Source of the DNA: Cohnella sp. OV330
GTDB taxonomy: Bacteria > Bacillota > Bacilli > Paenibacillales > Paenibacillaceae
Length of the DNA: 64,000 bases
Direction of reading: 5' to 3'
Assembly (NCBI RefSeq): GCF_900112065.1
Contig: NZ_FOKE01000007.1
Span: forward strand, 186,001-250,000
Positions within the stretch are counted from its first letter, which is position 1; every line of letters starts with the position of its first letter. The notes under the pieces were generated by a model. It was not told the origin of the DNA and made no database searches. It saw only the letters and a list, made by a program, of their open reading frames with translations. Below are positions 41,680-51,217 of this stretch, one piece after another. The position numbers and the translations under genes are program-made.

Positions 41680-41850
41680 ATGCGCCAGTCTCCGAAGGAA
41701 GCGCGGATGGATCGAGCGGGCAGGACGCTGCCGGGCGCGGATCGCCGCGAAGCGCAATCGTTGATGGGCGAGGAGTTCGCGGCGGAACTCGCGCCTCGGG
41801 ATACGACCGGCGACGGCGGCATGCGCCCTCGCCGCCCGAAGCGCGGATGA
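41680..41850 (+). CDS. small hypothetical protein of 56 residues
   Basis: An ATG with GGAAAGGAG 8 bp upstream opens a 56-residue frame (MRQSPKEARMDRAGRTLPGA at the start, GMRPRRPKRG at the end). It is basic and polar with an acidic centre (GEEFAAELAPRDT). That pattern slightly recalls the small YfhD proteins of Bacillus, but the similarity is weak and I do not assign it. The ribosome binding site is the main reason to believe it. No promoter was seen. Confidence 0.4.
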   Translation: MRQSPKEARMDRAGRTLPGADRREAQSLMGEEFAAELAPRDTTGDGGMRPRRPKRG

Positions 41851-41890
41851 TCGCGAATGGGATCGTCGTCTGCAGCAGGTAAGATGAAGG

Positions 41891-41923
41891 CGTGCAGCCG
41901 ACGGATCTACGTGCAGCCGACGG
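41891..41923. repeat. 14-bp direct repeat, two copies
   Basis: CGTGCAGCCGACGG occurs twice, at 41891-41904 and 41910-41923, 19 bp apart, in non-coding DNA upstream of array 4. No role is apparent. Confidence 0.6.
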
Positions 41924-41940
41924 TACCGTTTTCCCGCGAT

Positions 41941-41995
41941 TGTAACAAACCCGTAATGTTAGCTTCATCCGCCCTTAATGAATTCCGACTAATAT
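41941..41995 (+). promoter_or_regulatory. response-regulator-type operator array and promoter (array 4)
   Basis: TGTAAC (41941), CGTAAT (41952), CTTCAT (41963) and CTTAAT (41974) lie at an 11-bp pitch, and TAATAT (41990-41995) follows after 10 bp, the same geometry as arrays 1 to 3. An alternative -10 is TATAGT at 41993-41998. No gene on the plus strand follows; a T-tailed hairpin does. Confidence 0.5.
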
Positions 41996-42001
41996 AGTTG
42001 G

Positions 42002-42066
42002 TGACCCCCTTTTTCTATACAGCAACAAACTTAAGCCCGCTCGATTATCGAGCGGGCTCTTTCTTT
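42002..42066 (+). ncRNA. candidate small RNA under array 4
   Basis: From the expected start near 42002 the DNA runs about 30 bp to a hairpin (AGCCCGCTCGA and TCGAGCGGGCT around TTA, 42034-42058) followed by CTCTTTCTTT. There is no start codon with a ribosome binding site. The T-rich side is on the plus strand, while the minus-strand side reads TAAGTTTG, so the hairpin terminates plus-strand RNA better than the convergent reductase gene. A transcript of about 65 nt is predicted. Confidence 0.4.
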
Positions 42067-42087
42067 GCCTATTTTCTCGCTGTCCGA

Positions 42088-43137
42088 TTACTTGGCGAAC
42101 ATTTGCTTCTTGAGCTCCGCGTTGCGCTTCGCGAACACGTCGTTGTGCGAGGACACCATGCCATAGGCATTCGCTTCGGGCGTAATGTATTGCTTTGCCT
42201 TGTTGACGGCGTTCGCGGCGTCCTGGAAGGCGCCCGCGATCAGGTGAAGCTTGCCGTCATGCGCCAATATGTCGCCGGCCGCATAGAGGCCAGGCACGGA
42301 CGTCTCGCTCATCGGCGTGCCGTCGATGCCCCAATCCGGTCTCATCCGGACGTCGATGTCGCTCTTGTCGAGCATATCGCTGTCGCGCTCGTAGCCATGA
42401 TTGATGATGACCTCGTCGACCTGGAGCTCGACCGTGGATTCGTCTTCTACGTTTTTCAGCATGACGCTGCAGATCGCATCGTGATTTTCCGAAGCGACGA
42501 GTTTGTCGATCGCCGTGTTCAGCAGGCAGACGACGGTACCGCTGTTCAGCTTCGTGATCTCGGCTTCGTGGCCCTTCAACGTTTCCTTGCGGTAGGTCAG
42601 GTATACTTTCGACGCGATCGGTTCCAGCTCATTGGCCCAGTCGATCGCCGAGTTGCCGCCGCCCGAGATCAGGACGATCTTGTCTTTGAAGCGGGAGAGG
42701 GACTTGACGGTATAGTGGAGGTTGGACACCTCGAACCGGTCCGCGCCATCGATGTTGAGCTTGGTCGGCTTCAGGATGCCGCCGCCGACGGCAAGAATGA
42801 CCGTTTTCGAATAGTGCTTGTCGCCAGAATCCGTGCACAGGACGAACAGACCGTCCTCGCCTTTGGAGATGGACGTGACTTTTTCCCCCAGGACGACTTC
42901 GGGGCTGAAGGTGAGGCCCTGCTGGATCAACTGCTTGACCAGCTGCTCGCCGGTCACCGGCGTGAGGCCGCCGACGTCCCAGATCATTTTCTCGGGGTAG
43001 ACGTTGACCTTGCCTCCGAGTATCGGCTGATACTCGATGAGTTTGGTCTTCATTTCGCGCAAACCGCTATAAAATGCGGAGTACAGCCCGGCCGGGCCTC
43101 CGCCGATGATGGTGACGTCGAATACGTTCGGTTGCAT
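42088..43137 (-). CDS. ferredoxin--NADP(+) reductase, thioredoxin-reductase type (YumC-like)
   Basis: The 349-residue flavoprotein has the FAD motif VTIIGGGPAGLYSAFYSGLR, the NADPH motif VLISGGGNSAIDWANEL and the C-terminal GLYAAGDILAHDGKLHLIAG. It lacks the CxxC of thioredoxin reductase, so it belongs to the FNR2/YumC class that reduces ferredoxin or flavodoxin. A Fur-like operator lies in its upstream region, in keeping with a link to iron metabolism. A ribosome binding site (AAGGAG on the minus strand) precedes the ATG. Confidence 0.9.
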   Translation of the reverse strand: MQPNVFDVTIIGGGPAGLYSAFYSGLREMKTKLIEYQPILGGKVNVYPEKMIWDVGGLTPVTGEQLVKQLIQQGLTFSPEVVLGEKVTSISKGEDGLFVLCTDSGDKHYSKTVILAVGGGILKPTKLNIDGADRFEVSNLHYTVKSLSRFKDKIVLISGGGNSAIDWANELEPIASKVYLTYRKETLKGHEAEITKLNSGTVVCLLNTAIDKLVASENHDAICSVMLKNVEDESTVELQVDEVIINHGYERDSDMLDKSDIDVRMRPDWGIDGTPMSETSVPGLYAAGDILAHDGKLHLIAGAFQDAANAVNKAKQYITPEANAYGMVSSHNDVFAKRNAELKKQMFAK

Positions 43138-43227
43138 ATGCGATCGATCGCTCCTTTATGGTCGCGTATTGAGCCGGGCTGCAGGCAGTCCGCAGGACTC
43201 TTTTCCTTTATGGTACCATATTCTCAT

Positions 43228-43246
43228 GAGAATGAGAATCGTTATT
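43228..43246 (-). promoter_or_regulatory. Fur box upstream of the ferredoxin-NADP reductase gene
   Basis: GAGAATGAGAATCGTTATT matches the classic 19-bp Fur box at 15 of 19 positions by eye. It lies about 90 bp upstream of the reductase start, next to an AT-rich stretch with its probable promoter. Confidence 0.7.
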
Positions 43247-43287
43247 GATTCATTGCGCTCAGAATCTTTCCTAATTGAGGCCATTTC

Positions 43288-43317
43288 TTGACATGCCGGC
43301 CGGGCGGAGGGTAAAAT
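43288..43317 (+). promoter_or_regulatory. sigma-A promoter of the hisS-aspS T-box transcript
   Basis: TTGACA and TAAAAT are separated by 18 bp; the T-box leader begins about 7 bp later. Confidence 0.8.
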
Positions 43318-43323
43318 GAAACT

Positions 43324-43682
43324 CAATTGTATCAAGCCATGGATTCAATGACGGGAACAAGTACTCCGGACCCACTTCTCCAGAGAGGATCGCCTTCAGG
43401 CTGCGAGCGATCCGCCGATGACCGGACGAACGACATCTCCGAGAACCTCCCGCGAACGGGCGGAAGAGAGGCGAAGCGCGCCGAAGCGCGGACGCCGGGA
43501 TTCCGCGATCAGTAGCGAGCAGGCGTACGCCGGGCGTTAACCGGTTTTGAGAGCGATCGCGATCGCTTCCGCGTTATTTGCGGAAGAGCGCGTTCGAACG
43601 ACGGGTGGTACCGCGGGAGCATATGAGGAGCTCTCGTCCCGGATGGCGCAGCGATGCGCCGTCCGGGACGAGAGCTTTTTTT
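43324..43682 (+). promoter_or_regulatory. T-box riboswitch leader of hisS-aspS (specifier GAC, Asp)
   Basis: The leader holds the T-box core GGGTGGTACCGCGG at 43603-43616 and a long terminator hairpin (GCTCTCGTCCCGGA with its complement, T-run to 43682). In stem I the AGTA of the loop-E motif lies at 43360-43363 and its partner GAA at 43428-43430, followed by C and the specifier GAC (43432-43434), then A. GAC is an Asp codon; CAT (His) overlaps it by one base. The variable T-box base is T, able to pair with the G73 of tRNA-Asp by wobble but not with the C73 of tRNA-His. Uncharged tRNA-Asp would allow read-through. Confidence 0.9.
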
Positions 43683-43708
43683 GACGAATTCGAGAGGGTG
43701 GTGCAGCA

Positions 43709-44985
43709 ATGGCATTCCAAAAGCCGCCGGGCACGCAGGACTTCCTGCCGGGCGCGTCCGAGCTGTGGCAATACGTCGAGCGGACCGCGAGGGAAGTCGC
43801 CAGAAAGTACAGGTTCAGGGAGATCCGCACGCCCGTATTCGAGGCGACCGAGCTTTTCCAGCGGGGCGTCGGCGAGACGACGGACATCGTCGAGAAGGAA
43901 ATGTATACGTTCGTCGACAAAGGCGACCGCAGCATGACGCTGCGGCCGGAAGGCACTGCGGGCGTCGTCCGCGCCTATGTCGAAAACAAGCTGTACGGAG
44001 AGCCCGAGCTGTCCAAGCTGTACTACATCGGGCCGATGTTCCGGTACGAGCGGGCGCAAGCAGGCCGCTACCGCCAGTTCCACCAGTTCGGGGTGGAGGC
44101 GATCGGATCCGAGGATCCGGCGCTCGACGCCGAGGTCGTGGCGCTTGGCTATTCCTTCTATAAGGAAGTGGGCCTGACCGGCGTGACCGTCGACATCAAC
44201 TCCGTCGGCACGCCCGAGGTGCGCGCGGCTTACCGGGAGACGCTGCTCGGCTTCCTCCGTCCGATCAAGGACACGCTGTGCAAAGACTGTCAGTCGCGCA
44301 TGGAGCGCAATCCGCTGCGCGTGCTCGACTGCAAAGTCGACCAGGACAAGTTCGAAGGCGCGCCTTCGATCCTCGATAGTCTGGACGAGGCATGCAGCAC
44401 GCACTTCGCGCTCGTTCGCCGGTACCTGGACGACATGGGCATCCCGTACCGGGTCAATCCGCGGCTCGTGCGCGGCCTGGACTACTACACGCATACGGCG
44501 TTCGAGTACAAGGCGAAGGGCATCGGCGCGATCGACACGATCGGGGGCGGCGGACGCTACAACGGCCTCGTCTCGCAGATCGGCGGCGAGGACCGTCCGG
44601 GCGTCGGCCTTGGCCTCGGACTCGAGCGCACGGTCATGCTGCTCGAGAGCCAGAACGCGAAGCCGGACTTCGGGCCGGCCGTCGACGTATTCGTGATCGC
44701 GCTCGGCGAGCGGGCGGAGCGGGAGACGCCGGGACTGCTCTACCGGCTGCGCGAAGCGGGCCTGTCGGTCGACAAGGACTACCAGGGGCGCAAGACGAAG
44801 ACGCTGTTCAAGGCAGCCGACCGCATCGGCGCTCGTTATGCGGCCGTCATCGGCGACGACGAGCTTGAGCGCGGCGAGGTCGGGCTGAAAAACCTAAGGA
44901 CGCAAGAGCAGCGGCAAGTGCCGCTCGCCAAGCTGGCCGAAGCGGTACGCGAATGGAACCAACAAGACGAAGAGGGGTTAGCGCA

Positions 44986-44989
<4 letters not shown>
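43709..44989 (+). CDS. hisS: histidyl-tRNA synthetase
   Basis: The 426-residue class II synthetase begins KPPGTQDFLPGASELWQYV and has motif 2 around MFRYERAQAGRYRQFHQFGV, the His-specific VRGLDYYTHTAFEYKAKGIG segment, motif 3 GVGLGLGLERTVML and the C-terminal anticodon-binding domain (about residues 330-420). GAGAGGGTGG is upstream. It is under the T-box leader and overlaps aspS by 4 bp. Confidence 0.97.
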
Positions 44990-46839
<1,850 letters not shown>

Positions 46840-46871
46840 CCGGATCTTAAGGCTAAGGGAGGAGCGATCCT

Positions 46872-47630
46872 ATGCTGCACCAGTTCTCGCGCACGGAGCT
46901 AGCCATCGGACCCGAAGGACTCGAGACGCTTAAGGGGAGCACGGTCGCCGTGCTCGGGATCGGGGGCGTCGGCGGCATCGCCGCCGAGGCGCTCGCCCGT
47001 TCGGGCATCGGGCGCATCATCCTGATCGACAAGGACGTCGTGGACATCACCAACGTCAACCGGCAGATCCATGCGCTCACGACGACCGTCGGCCAGCCGA
47101 AGGCCGAGCTGATGCGCGACCGCATCAAGCTGATCAATCCGGATTGCGACGCGATCGCGCTGAAGATGTTTTATACGGAGGAGACGTACGAAGAGCTGTT
47201 CAAGTATCCGCTGGACTACGTGGTCGACGCTTCCGATACGATCTCTTACAAGATTCACCTGATCAAGCAGTGCCTAGAGCGCCGCATTCCGATCATCTCG
47301 AGCATGGGCGCGGCGAACAAGACGGATCCGAGCCGGTTCCAGGTCGCGGACATCTCCAAGACGACGGTCGATCCGATCGCGCGCGTCATCCGCACCAAGC
47401 TGCGCAAAGAGGGCATTAAAAAAGGCGTCAAGGTCGTCTTCTCCACGGAAGACCCGATCAAGCCGCGCGAAGACGTAACCCAGCGCATCGTGCCGGACAC
47501 GGCGCCGAAGGAAATCCGCAAAGCGCAGCAGCCGCCGTCCAGCAACGCCTTCGTGCCGCCGGTCGCGGGGCTCATTATGGTGAGCGTCGTCTTCCGCGAA
47601 TTGGTGGAGGCGGGCCGTAAGAAAGAATAG
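46872..47630 (+). CDS. tcdA: tRNA threonylcarbamoyladenosine dehydratase
   Basis: The 252-residue ThiF/E1-like enzyme uses ATP to cyclise t6A to ct6A in tRNA. The nucleotide loop AVLGIGGVGGIAAEALARSG, the LIDKDVVDITNVNRQIHA segment and VVDASDTISYKIHLIKQCLE are typical. AGGGAGG is upstream. In B. subtilis this gene (yrvM) also follows aspS. Confidence 0.93.
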   Translation: MLHQFSRTELAIGPEGLETLKGSTVAVLGIGGVGGIAAEALARSGIGRIILIDKDVVDITNVNRQIHALTTTVGQPKAELMRDRIKLINPDCDAIALKMFYTEETYEELFKYPLDYVVDASDTISYKIHLIKQCLERRIPIISSMGAANKTDPSRFQVADISKTTVDPIARVIRTKLRKEGIKKGVKVVFSTEDPIKPREDVTQRIVPDTAPKEIRKAQQPPSSNAFVPPVAGLIMVSVVFRELVEAGRKKE

Positions 47631-47674
47631 ACGCGTAGACACGCGTAGACATGTAGCCCCCTAACTGTACAATC

Positions 47675-47724
47675 AAAAAGCCTTCTCCGGATGCCGCCAA
47701 TCGGCGCTCCCGCAGAAGGTTTTT
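47675..47724 (+). terminator. terminator after tcdA
   Basis: GCCTTCT and AGAAGGT pair across a 27-base structured loop (ATGCCGCCAATCGGCGC within it) and TTTT follows. Confidence 0.7.
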
Positions 47725-47798
47725 GCGCATTTCGGCGGTTGTTTCGCTGCAGCAAGACCCAATTTAGCGGCTCGCGCCCAAATTGTGCCATTGTCCCT

Positions 47799-47826
47799 GT
47801 CACTCCGCAGTTGTCCTTCATACACT
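47799..47826 (+). promoter_or_regulatory. possible mother-cell sigma factor promoter of the His/Gly-rich gene
   Basis: GTCA is followed after 16 bp by CATACACT, a good SigE/SigK-type -10, 33 bp upstream of the ATG. It resembles the candidate promoter of the SafA-like gene. Confidence 0.45.
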
Positions 47827-47858
47827 GGATCATCCTTGTCGTATGGAGGTGTAGAGTC

Positions 47859-48299
47859 ATGAGCAAGCAATCGTCCGCAAGCGGGAAAAACGTACTTCTC
47901 GCATCCAAGTGCAAGCCGCATCCCAAAAAGCATCGCAAGCACCCTAAAAAGTGCGGCTGCAAGCCGCACCGCAAGCATCGCGAAGACCACCACAGCCACC
48001 ACAGCCACCACAGCCATCGGAGCCATCATCATTCCGGCTCTGGCGCGGCACCTGTCCGTCCCGAGCCGATCGATCCGATCGGGGGCGGCCTTGGAGGCAT
48101 CGGCAGCCTGGGCGGTCTCGGCGGGCTAGGCGGCCTTGAAGGCGGCCTCGGCTGGGGAGCGGAATCCGGGCTTGGTTCGCTCGGCGGAATCGGCGGCCCC
48201 GGATCCGGCCAAGACGGACAACATCACTCGTATTCGGGCTCGCATTCGCACCGCTCCGCAAGAACGGCGTCCGCGAAGCGCGGCCGTAAAAACCGTTAA
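47859..48299 (+). CDS. His/Gly-rich low-complexity protein, probable spore coat component
   Basis: The 146-residue protein has a Lys/His/Cys-rich N-terminus (KCKPHPKKHRKHPKKCGCK), a His/Ser run (HHSHHSHHSHRSHHH), a Gly/Leu-rich centre (GGLGGIGSLGGLGGLGGLEGG) and a basic Ser-rich tail (SHSHRSARTASAKRGRKNR). No enzyme domain is present. Next to it lies a CotH-family kinase, which in B. subtilis phosphorylates serines in the basic repeats of CotB and CotG, so this may be its substrate. The GGLEGG words recur in the SafA-like protein. GGAGGT precedes the ATG at a normal distance. The frame extends upstream to 47691, but that part contains the terminator and promoter. Confidence 0.7.
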   Translation: MSKQSSASGKNVLLASKCKPHPKKHRKHPKKCGCKPHRKHREDHHSHHSHHSHRSHHHSGSGAAPVRPEPIDPIGGGLGGIGSLGGLGGLGGLEGGLGWGAESGLGSLGGIGGPGSGQDGQHHSYSGSHSHRSARTASAKRGRKNR

Positions 48300-48337
48300 C
48301 GCGCATTTGCGCGCGATCGTCCCGGAGCTGCCGCAAG

Positions 48338-48366
48338 CCGCCATCGTTCGATGGCGGTTTTTCTTT
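48338..48366 (+). terminator. rho-independent terminator after the His/Gly-rich gene
   Basis: CCGCCATCG and CGATGGCGG pair around TT and are followed by TTTTTCTTTTT. It lies immediately before cotH, so cotH needs read-through or its own promoter. Confidence 0.88.
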
Positions 48367-48377
48367 TTCGTCAGAAA

Positions 48378-49517
48378 ATGTCCCTGCAATGGCGAACCGT
48401 CACGTTCGCCCGCCGCCCGAATAGGCTATCCATAATCCTAGAGGGCGAGCGGCCCGGAGCGGAGGCGAGGCTCGTGCCCTTACCGGTCAGAATGCTGCGC
48501 GTCTCGGACCGTCATTTGGCCGAGATGGAGAACAACCTGTGGAACGGACGCTTCGTCCCCGCAGCGATGGAGGGCTGGCGCGCAGGCGCCGCGAGCGTCA
48601 GCGTCCGCTACAGGGGAGGACATACGCGCGCGTATCCGAAGCGGTCGTTCGAGGTCGCCTCGGCCGAAGGAACGCGCCATTACAATGCCGAGTTAGACGA
48701 TCCTTCGATGATCCGCAACGCGCTGTCCTTTTGGTTTTTGGATCGCGTCGGATTGCCTAGCCCCTCGGCCCGCCACGTACTCCTAGCGCTCAACGGCGCG
48801 CCGCTCGGGGTATATTTGGAGATCGAGTCGGTGGACGCCGATTTTTTCCGAAAAAGGGGGCTGCGCGCTTCGAGCCTGTTCTATGCGGTCAACGACCGTG
48901 CGGACTTTAGGGCGGCACCGCGCGCGTCGCTGCTGGACGGCTACGAGTACCGCTTCGGCGGACGCGGCGAGCGGGAGCGGCTGCGCGGATTTATCGCCGG
49001 CCTTCACCGGCGGAGATCGCCTGCGGAGACGGCTGCCTATCTCAGGTCCCGCCTCGACATCGACAATTATTTGCGCTGGCTGAGCGGCGCCGTCCTCACA
49101 GGCAATTACGACGGCTTCGACCAGAACTACGCGATCTACAGGAACCGGGCCACGGGCCGTTGGTCGATGGCACCGTGGGATTACGAGGGGACCTGGGGAC
49201 GCAATTGCTTCGGAAAATCCGTCGACGCGGACCTGGTGGAGATCGGCGGCTACAATTCGCTGACGCGAAAACTGCTGAGCGACAAGTCGTTAAAGCAACG
49301 CTATAAAAATTTGCTTCGGACTTTGCTTGGGACCGTCTTCACGGAGCGTTCGATCATGCCCCGCGCCGAAAAGCTGCATCGGGAGATCGCCCCGTACATG
49401 CGCGCGGAGCGGATTGCGCGCGGCGCTTATGCAGGATTTTTCGACGAACTTAAGACGATCCGGCAGTACATTCGCGACAGGCGCGCGATTCTGCTGCGGG
49501 ATTTGAAGCGACTGTAG
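48378..49517 (+). CDS. cotH: CotH-family spore coat kinase
   Basis: The 379-residue protein shows CotH motifs: the N-terminal RAYPKRSFEV (the basic SFE region), APLGVYLEIESVD, LTGNYDGFDQNYAIYRN with D245 and D248, and APWDYEGTWGR with D268, matching the CotH GNxDxxxxN and PWDxDxxxG segments that bind ATP and metal. CotH kinases phosphorylate coat proteins on serine. The start codon is uncertain: ATG at 48378 has a poor ribosome binding site and an earlier in-frame ATG at 48351 lies inside the terminator. No promoter was found. Confidence 0.85.
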   Translation: MSLQWRTVTFARRPNRLSIILEGERPGAEARLVPLPVRMLRVSDRHLAEMENNLWNGRFVPAAMEGWRAGAASVSVRYRGGHTRAYPKRSFEVASAEGTRHYNAELDDPSMIRNALSFWFLDRVGLPSPSARHVLLALNGAPLGVYLEIESVDADFFRKRGLRASSLFYAVNDRADFRAAPRASLLDGYEYRFGGRGERERLRGFIAGLHRRRSPAETAAYLRSRLDIDNYLRWLSGAVLTGNYDGFDQNYAIYRNRATGRWSMAPWDYEGTWGRNCFGKSVDADLVEIGGYNSLTRKLLSDKSLKQRYKNLLRTLLGTVFTERSIMPRAEKLHREIAPYMRAERIARGAYAGFFDELKTIRQYIRDRRAILLRDLKRL

Positions 49518-49616
49518 GTATTTTCCGCTGCCGCATGCAGGAACGCCAGTTCCCGTGTCGCTTCCGATAAAGCCTCCCGTCTGATAAAATAATAGGATGG
49601 GAAAGGCGGGAATACG

Positions 49617-50933
49617 ATGGATTTGTTCAGCTACGGTGAAGAAAAGCGACCGACTGCCAGGCTGCTGGCCGACCGGATGCGTCCGGAGTCGCTCGACGAA
49701 TATATCGGTCAAGCGCATATCGTAGGACCGGGCAAACTGCTGCGCAGGGCGATCGAAGGGGACGCGGTCACGTCCATTTTGCTGTTCGGTCCGCCGGGCT
49801 CGGGGAAGACGACGCTCGCGCATATCATCTCGAAGCGCACGGAAGGCGACTTCGTCCGGCTCAATGCGGTAGACGCGTCCGTCAAGGACGTGCGCGAGGT
49901 GATCGAGCAGGCGGAGCGCAACAAGAGCATGTACGGCCGCAAGACGATCCTGTTCCTGGACGAGGTGCACCGGTTCAACAGCGCGCGGCAGGATGCCCTG
50001 CTGCCCGCCGTCGAGAAAGGCATCATCGTGTTCATCGGGGCGACCACGGAAAATCCGTACCATTCGGTCAACGGCGCCCTCTTGTCCCGCTCCACGATGT
50101 TCCGACTCGAGGCGCTGACGAAGGCGCATTCGCTCGAAGCGATGCGGCGGGCGATCGCGGATCCGGTCAAAGGACTTGGCTTTATGAAGCTCCACGTCGA
50201 CGAGGAAGCGCTGGACCATATCGCGTCGATGGCGAACGGCGATATCCGGCGGGCGCTGACGGCGCTCGAGTTGGCGGCGGTCACGACGCCCTCCGAGCCC
50301 GACGGCTCCGTCCGCGTGACGCTCGAGGTGGCGGAGGAGTCGATCCGCCAGCCTACGATCCAGGCGGACGAATCGACGCAGTATGACGTGCTCTCGGCTT
50401 TTCACAAGAGCGTGCGCGGGTCGAGCGACGCGGCGCTGTATTGGTTTTTGTACGCGGTCGAGCGGCTTGGCATGGATCCGATGACGTTCCTTCGGCGTCT
50501 GACGGTGGCGTGCAGCGAGGATATCGGACTGGCCAACCCGCAGGCGATGGTGCAGGCGGTAAGCGCGATGGAGGCGTATCACCGGATAGGCTGGCCCGAA
50601 TCGAAGTTTATCGTCGCCCAGGCGATCCTCTTCGCTGTCGAGAGCCCGAAATCCAATGCGATCGCGGCGACGATCGGCAAGATCGAAGCGTCGTTCGAGC
50701 AGACCAAATCGGCCGAGGTGCCGATGCATCTGCGCGACGGCCATTACGGCGGGGCCAAGAAGCTCGGGCATGTCGGCTACAAGTATCCGCACGATTTTCC
50801 GGGCCACTACGTGGAGCAGCAATATTTGCCCGATAAGCTGAAAAACAAGACGTTTTACGAGGCGACCGAGCAGGGAATGGAGGACCGGATCCGTACGAAC
50901 CAAATGCGCAGAAAGAAGGCGGAGCGTACCTGA
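49617..50933 (+). CDS. rarA: AAA+ ATPase RarA (MgsA)
   Basis: The 438-residue replication-associated recombination protein has Walker A FGPPGSGKTTL (K64), Walker B ILFLDEVHRFN, sensor GATTENPYHSVNGALLSR and the C-terminal tetramerisation part with MHLRDGHYGGAKKLGHVGYK. It acts at stalled forks. In B. subtilis rarA also follows tcdA. GGGAAAGGCGGG precedes the ATG. Confidence 0.96.
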   Translation: MDLFSYGEEKRPTARLLADRMRPESLDEYIGQAHIVGPGKLLRRAIEGDAVTSILLFGPPGSGKTTLAHIISKRTEGDFVRLNAVDASVKDVREVIEQAERNKSMYGRKTILFLDEVHRFNSARQDALLPAVEKGIIVFIGATTENPYHSVNGALLSRSTMFRLEALTKAHSLEAMRRAIADPVKGLGFMKLHVDEEALDHIASMANGDIRRALTALELAAVTTPSEPDGSVRVTLEVAEESIRQPTIQADESTQYDVLSAFHKSVRGSSDAALYWFLYAVERLGMDPMTFLRRLTVACSEDIGLANPQAMVQAVSAMEAYHRIGWPESKFIVAQAILFAVESPKSNAIAATIGKIEASFEQTKSAEVPMHLRDGHYGGAKKLGHVGYKYPHDFPGHYVEQQYLPDKLKNKTFYEATEQGMEDRIRTNQMRRKKAERT

Positions 50934-51217
50934 ATTCGATAGCCGTCTCGCGAAATCGGACAGGCCGACAAGCCTGCACCGCTTCCAAACCGCCGGGATC
51001 CGGGATATGAGGCCTTTAAGGGGCATTCATGCCGCATAGAAGCGGATTCAGGGCCGGGCGGACCGCTTCTTCTCCCGTTTTCGGCCCGATGCTGCGTTTG
51101 ACGCGGCGACCGAACATCGACTAAGCTTAGAGTATTAATCGGAACGTTAAGCCGTATTCTTTGTTTTTTGAATTTAAAGGAGGTGCACCTGTTCTCCGTC
51201 AGGGGGGCAGGGACAAT

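Noticed and set aside
41998..43248. 416-residue plus-strand frame opposite the ferredoxin-NADP reductase
   Set aside because: It is the antisense shadow of a gene with clear FAD and NADPH motifs, and it runs through a terminator hairpin and the Fur box.
43327..43515. 62-residue plus-strand frame before hisS
   Set aside because: It lies inside stem I and the following stems of the T-box leader and has no ribosome binding site.
49290..51026. 578-residue minus-strand frame opposite cotH and rarA
   Set aside because: It crosses two supported plus-strand genes and the gap between them and shows no domain.
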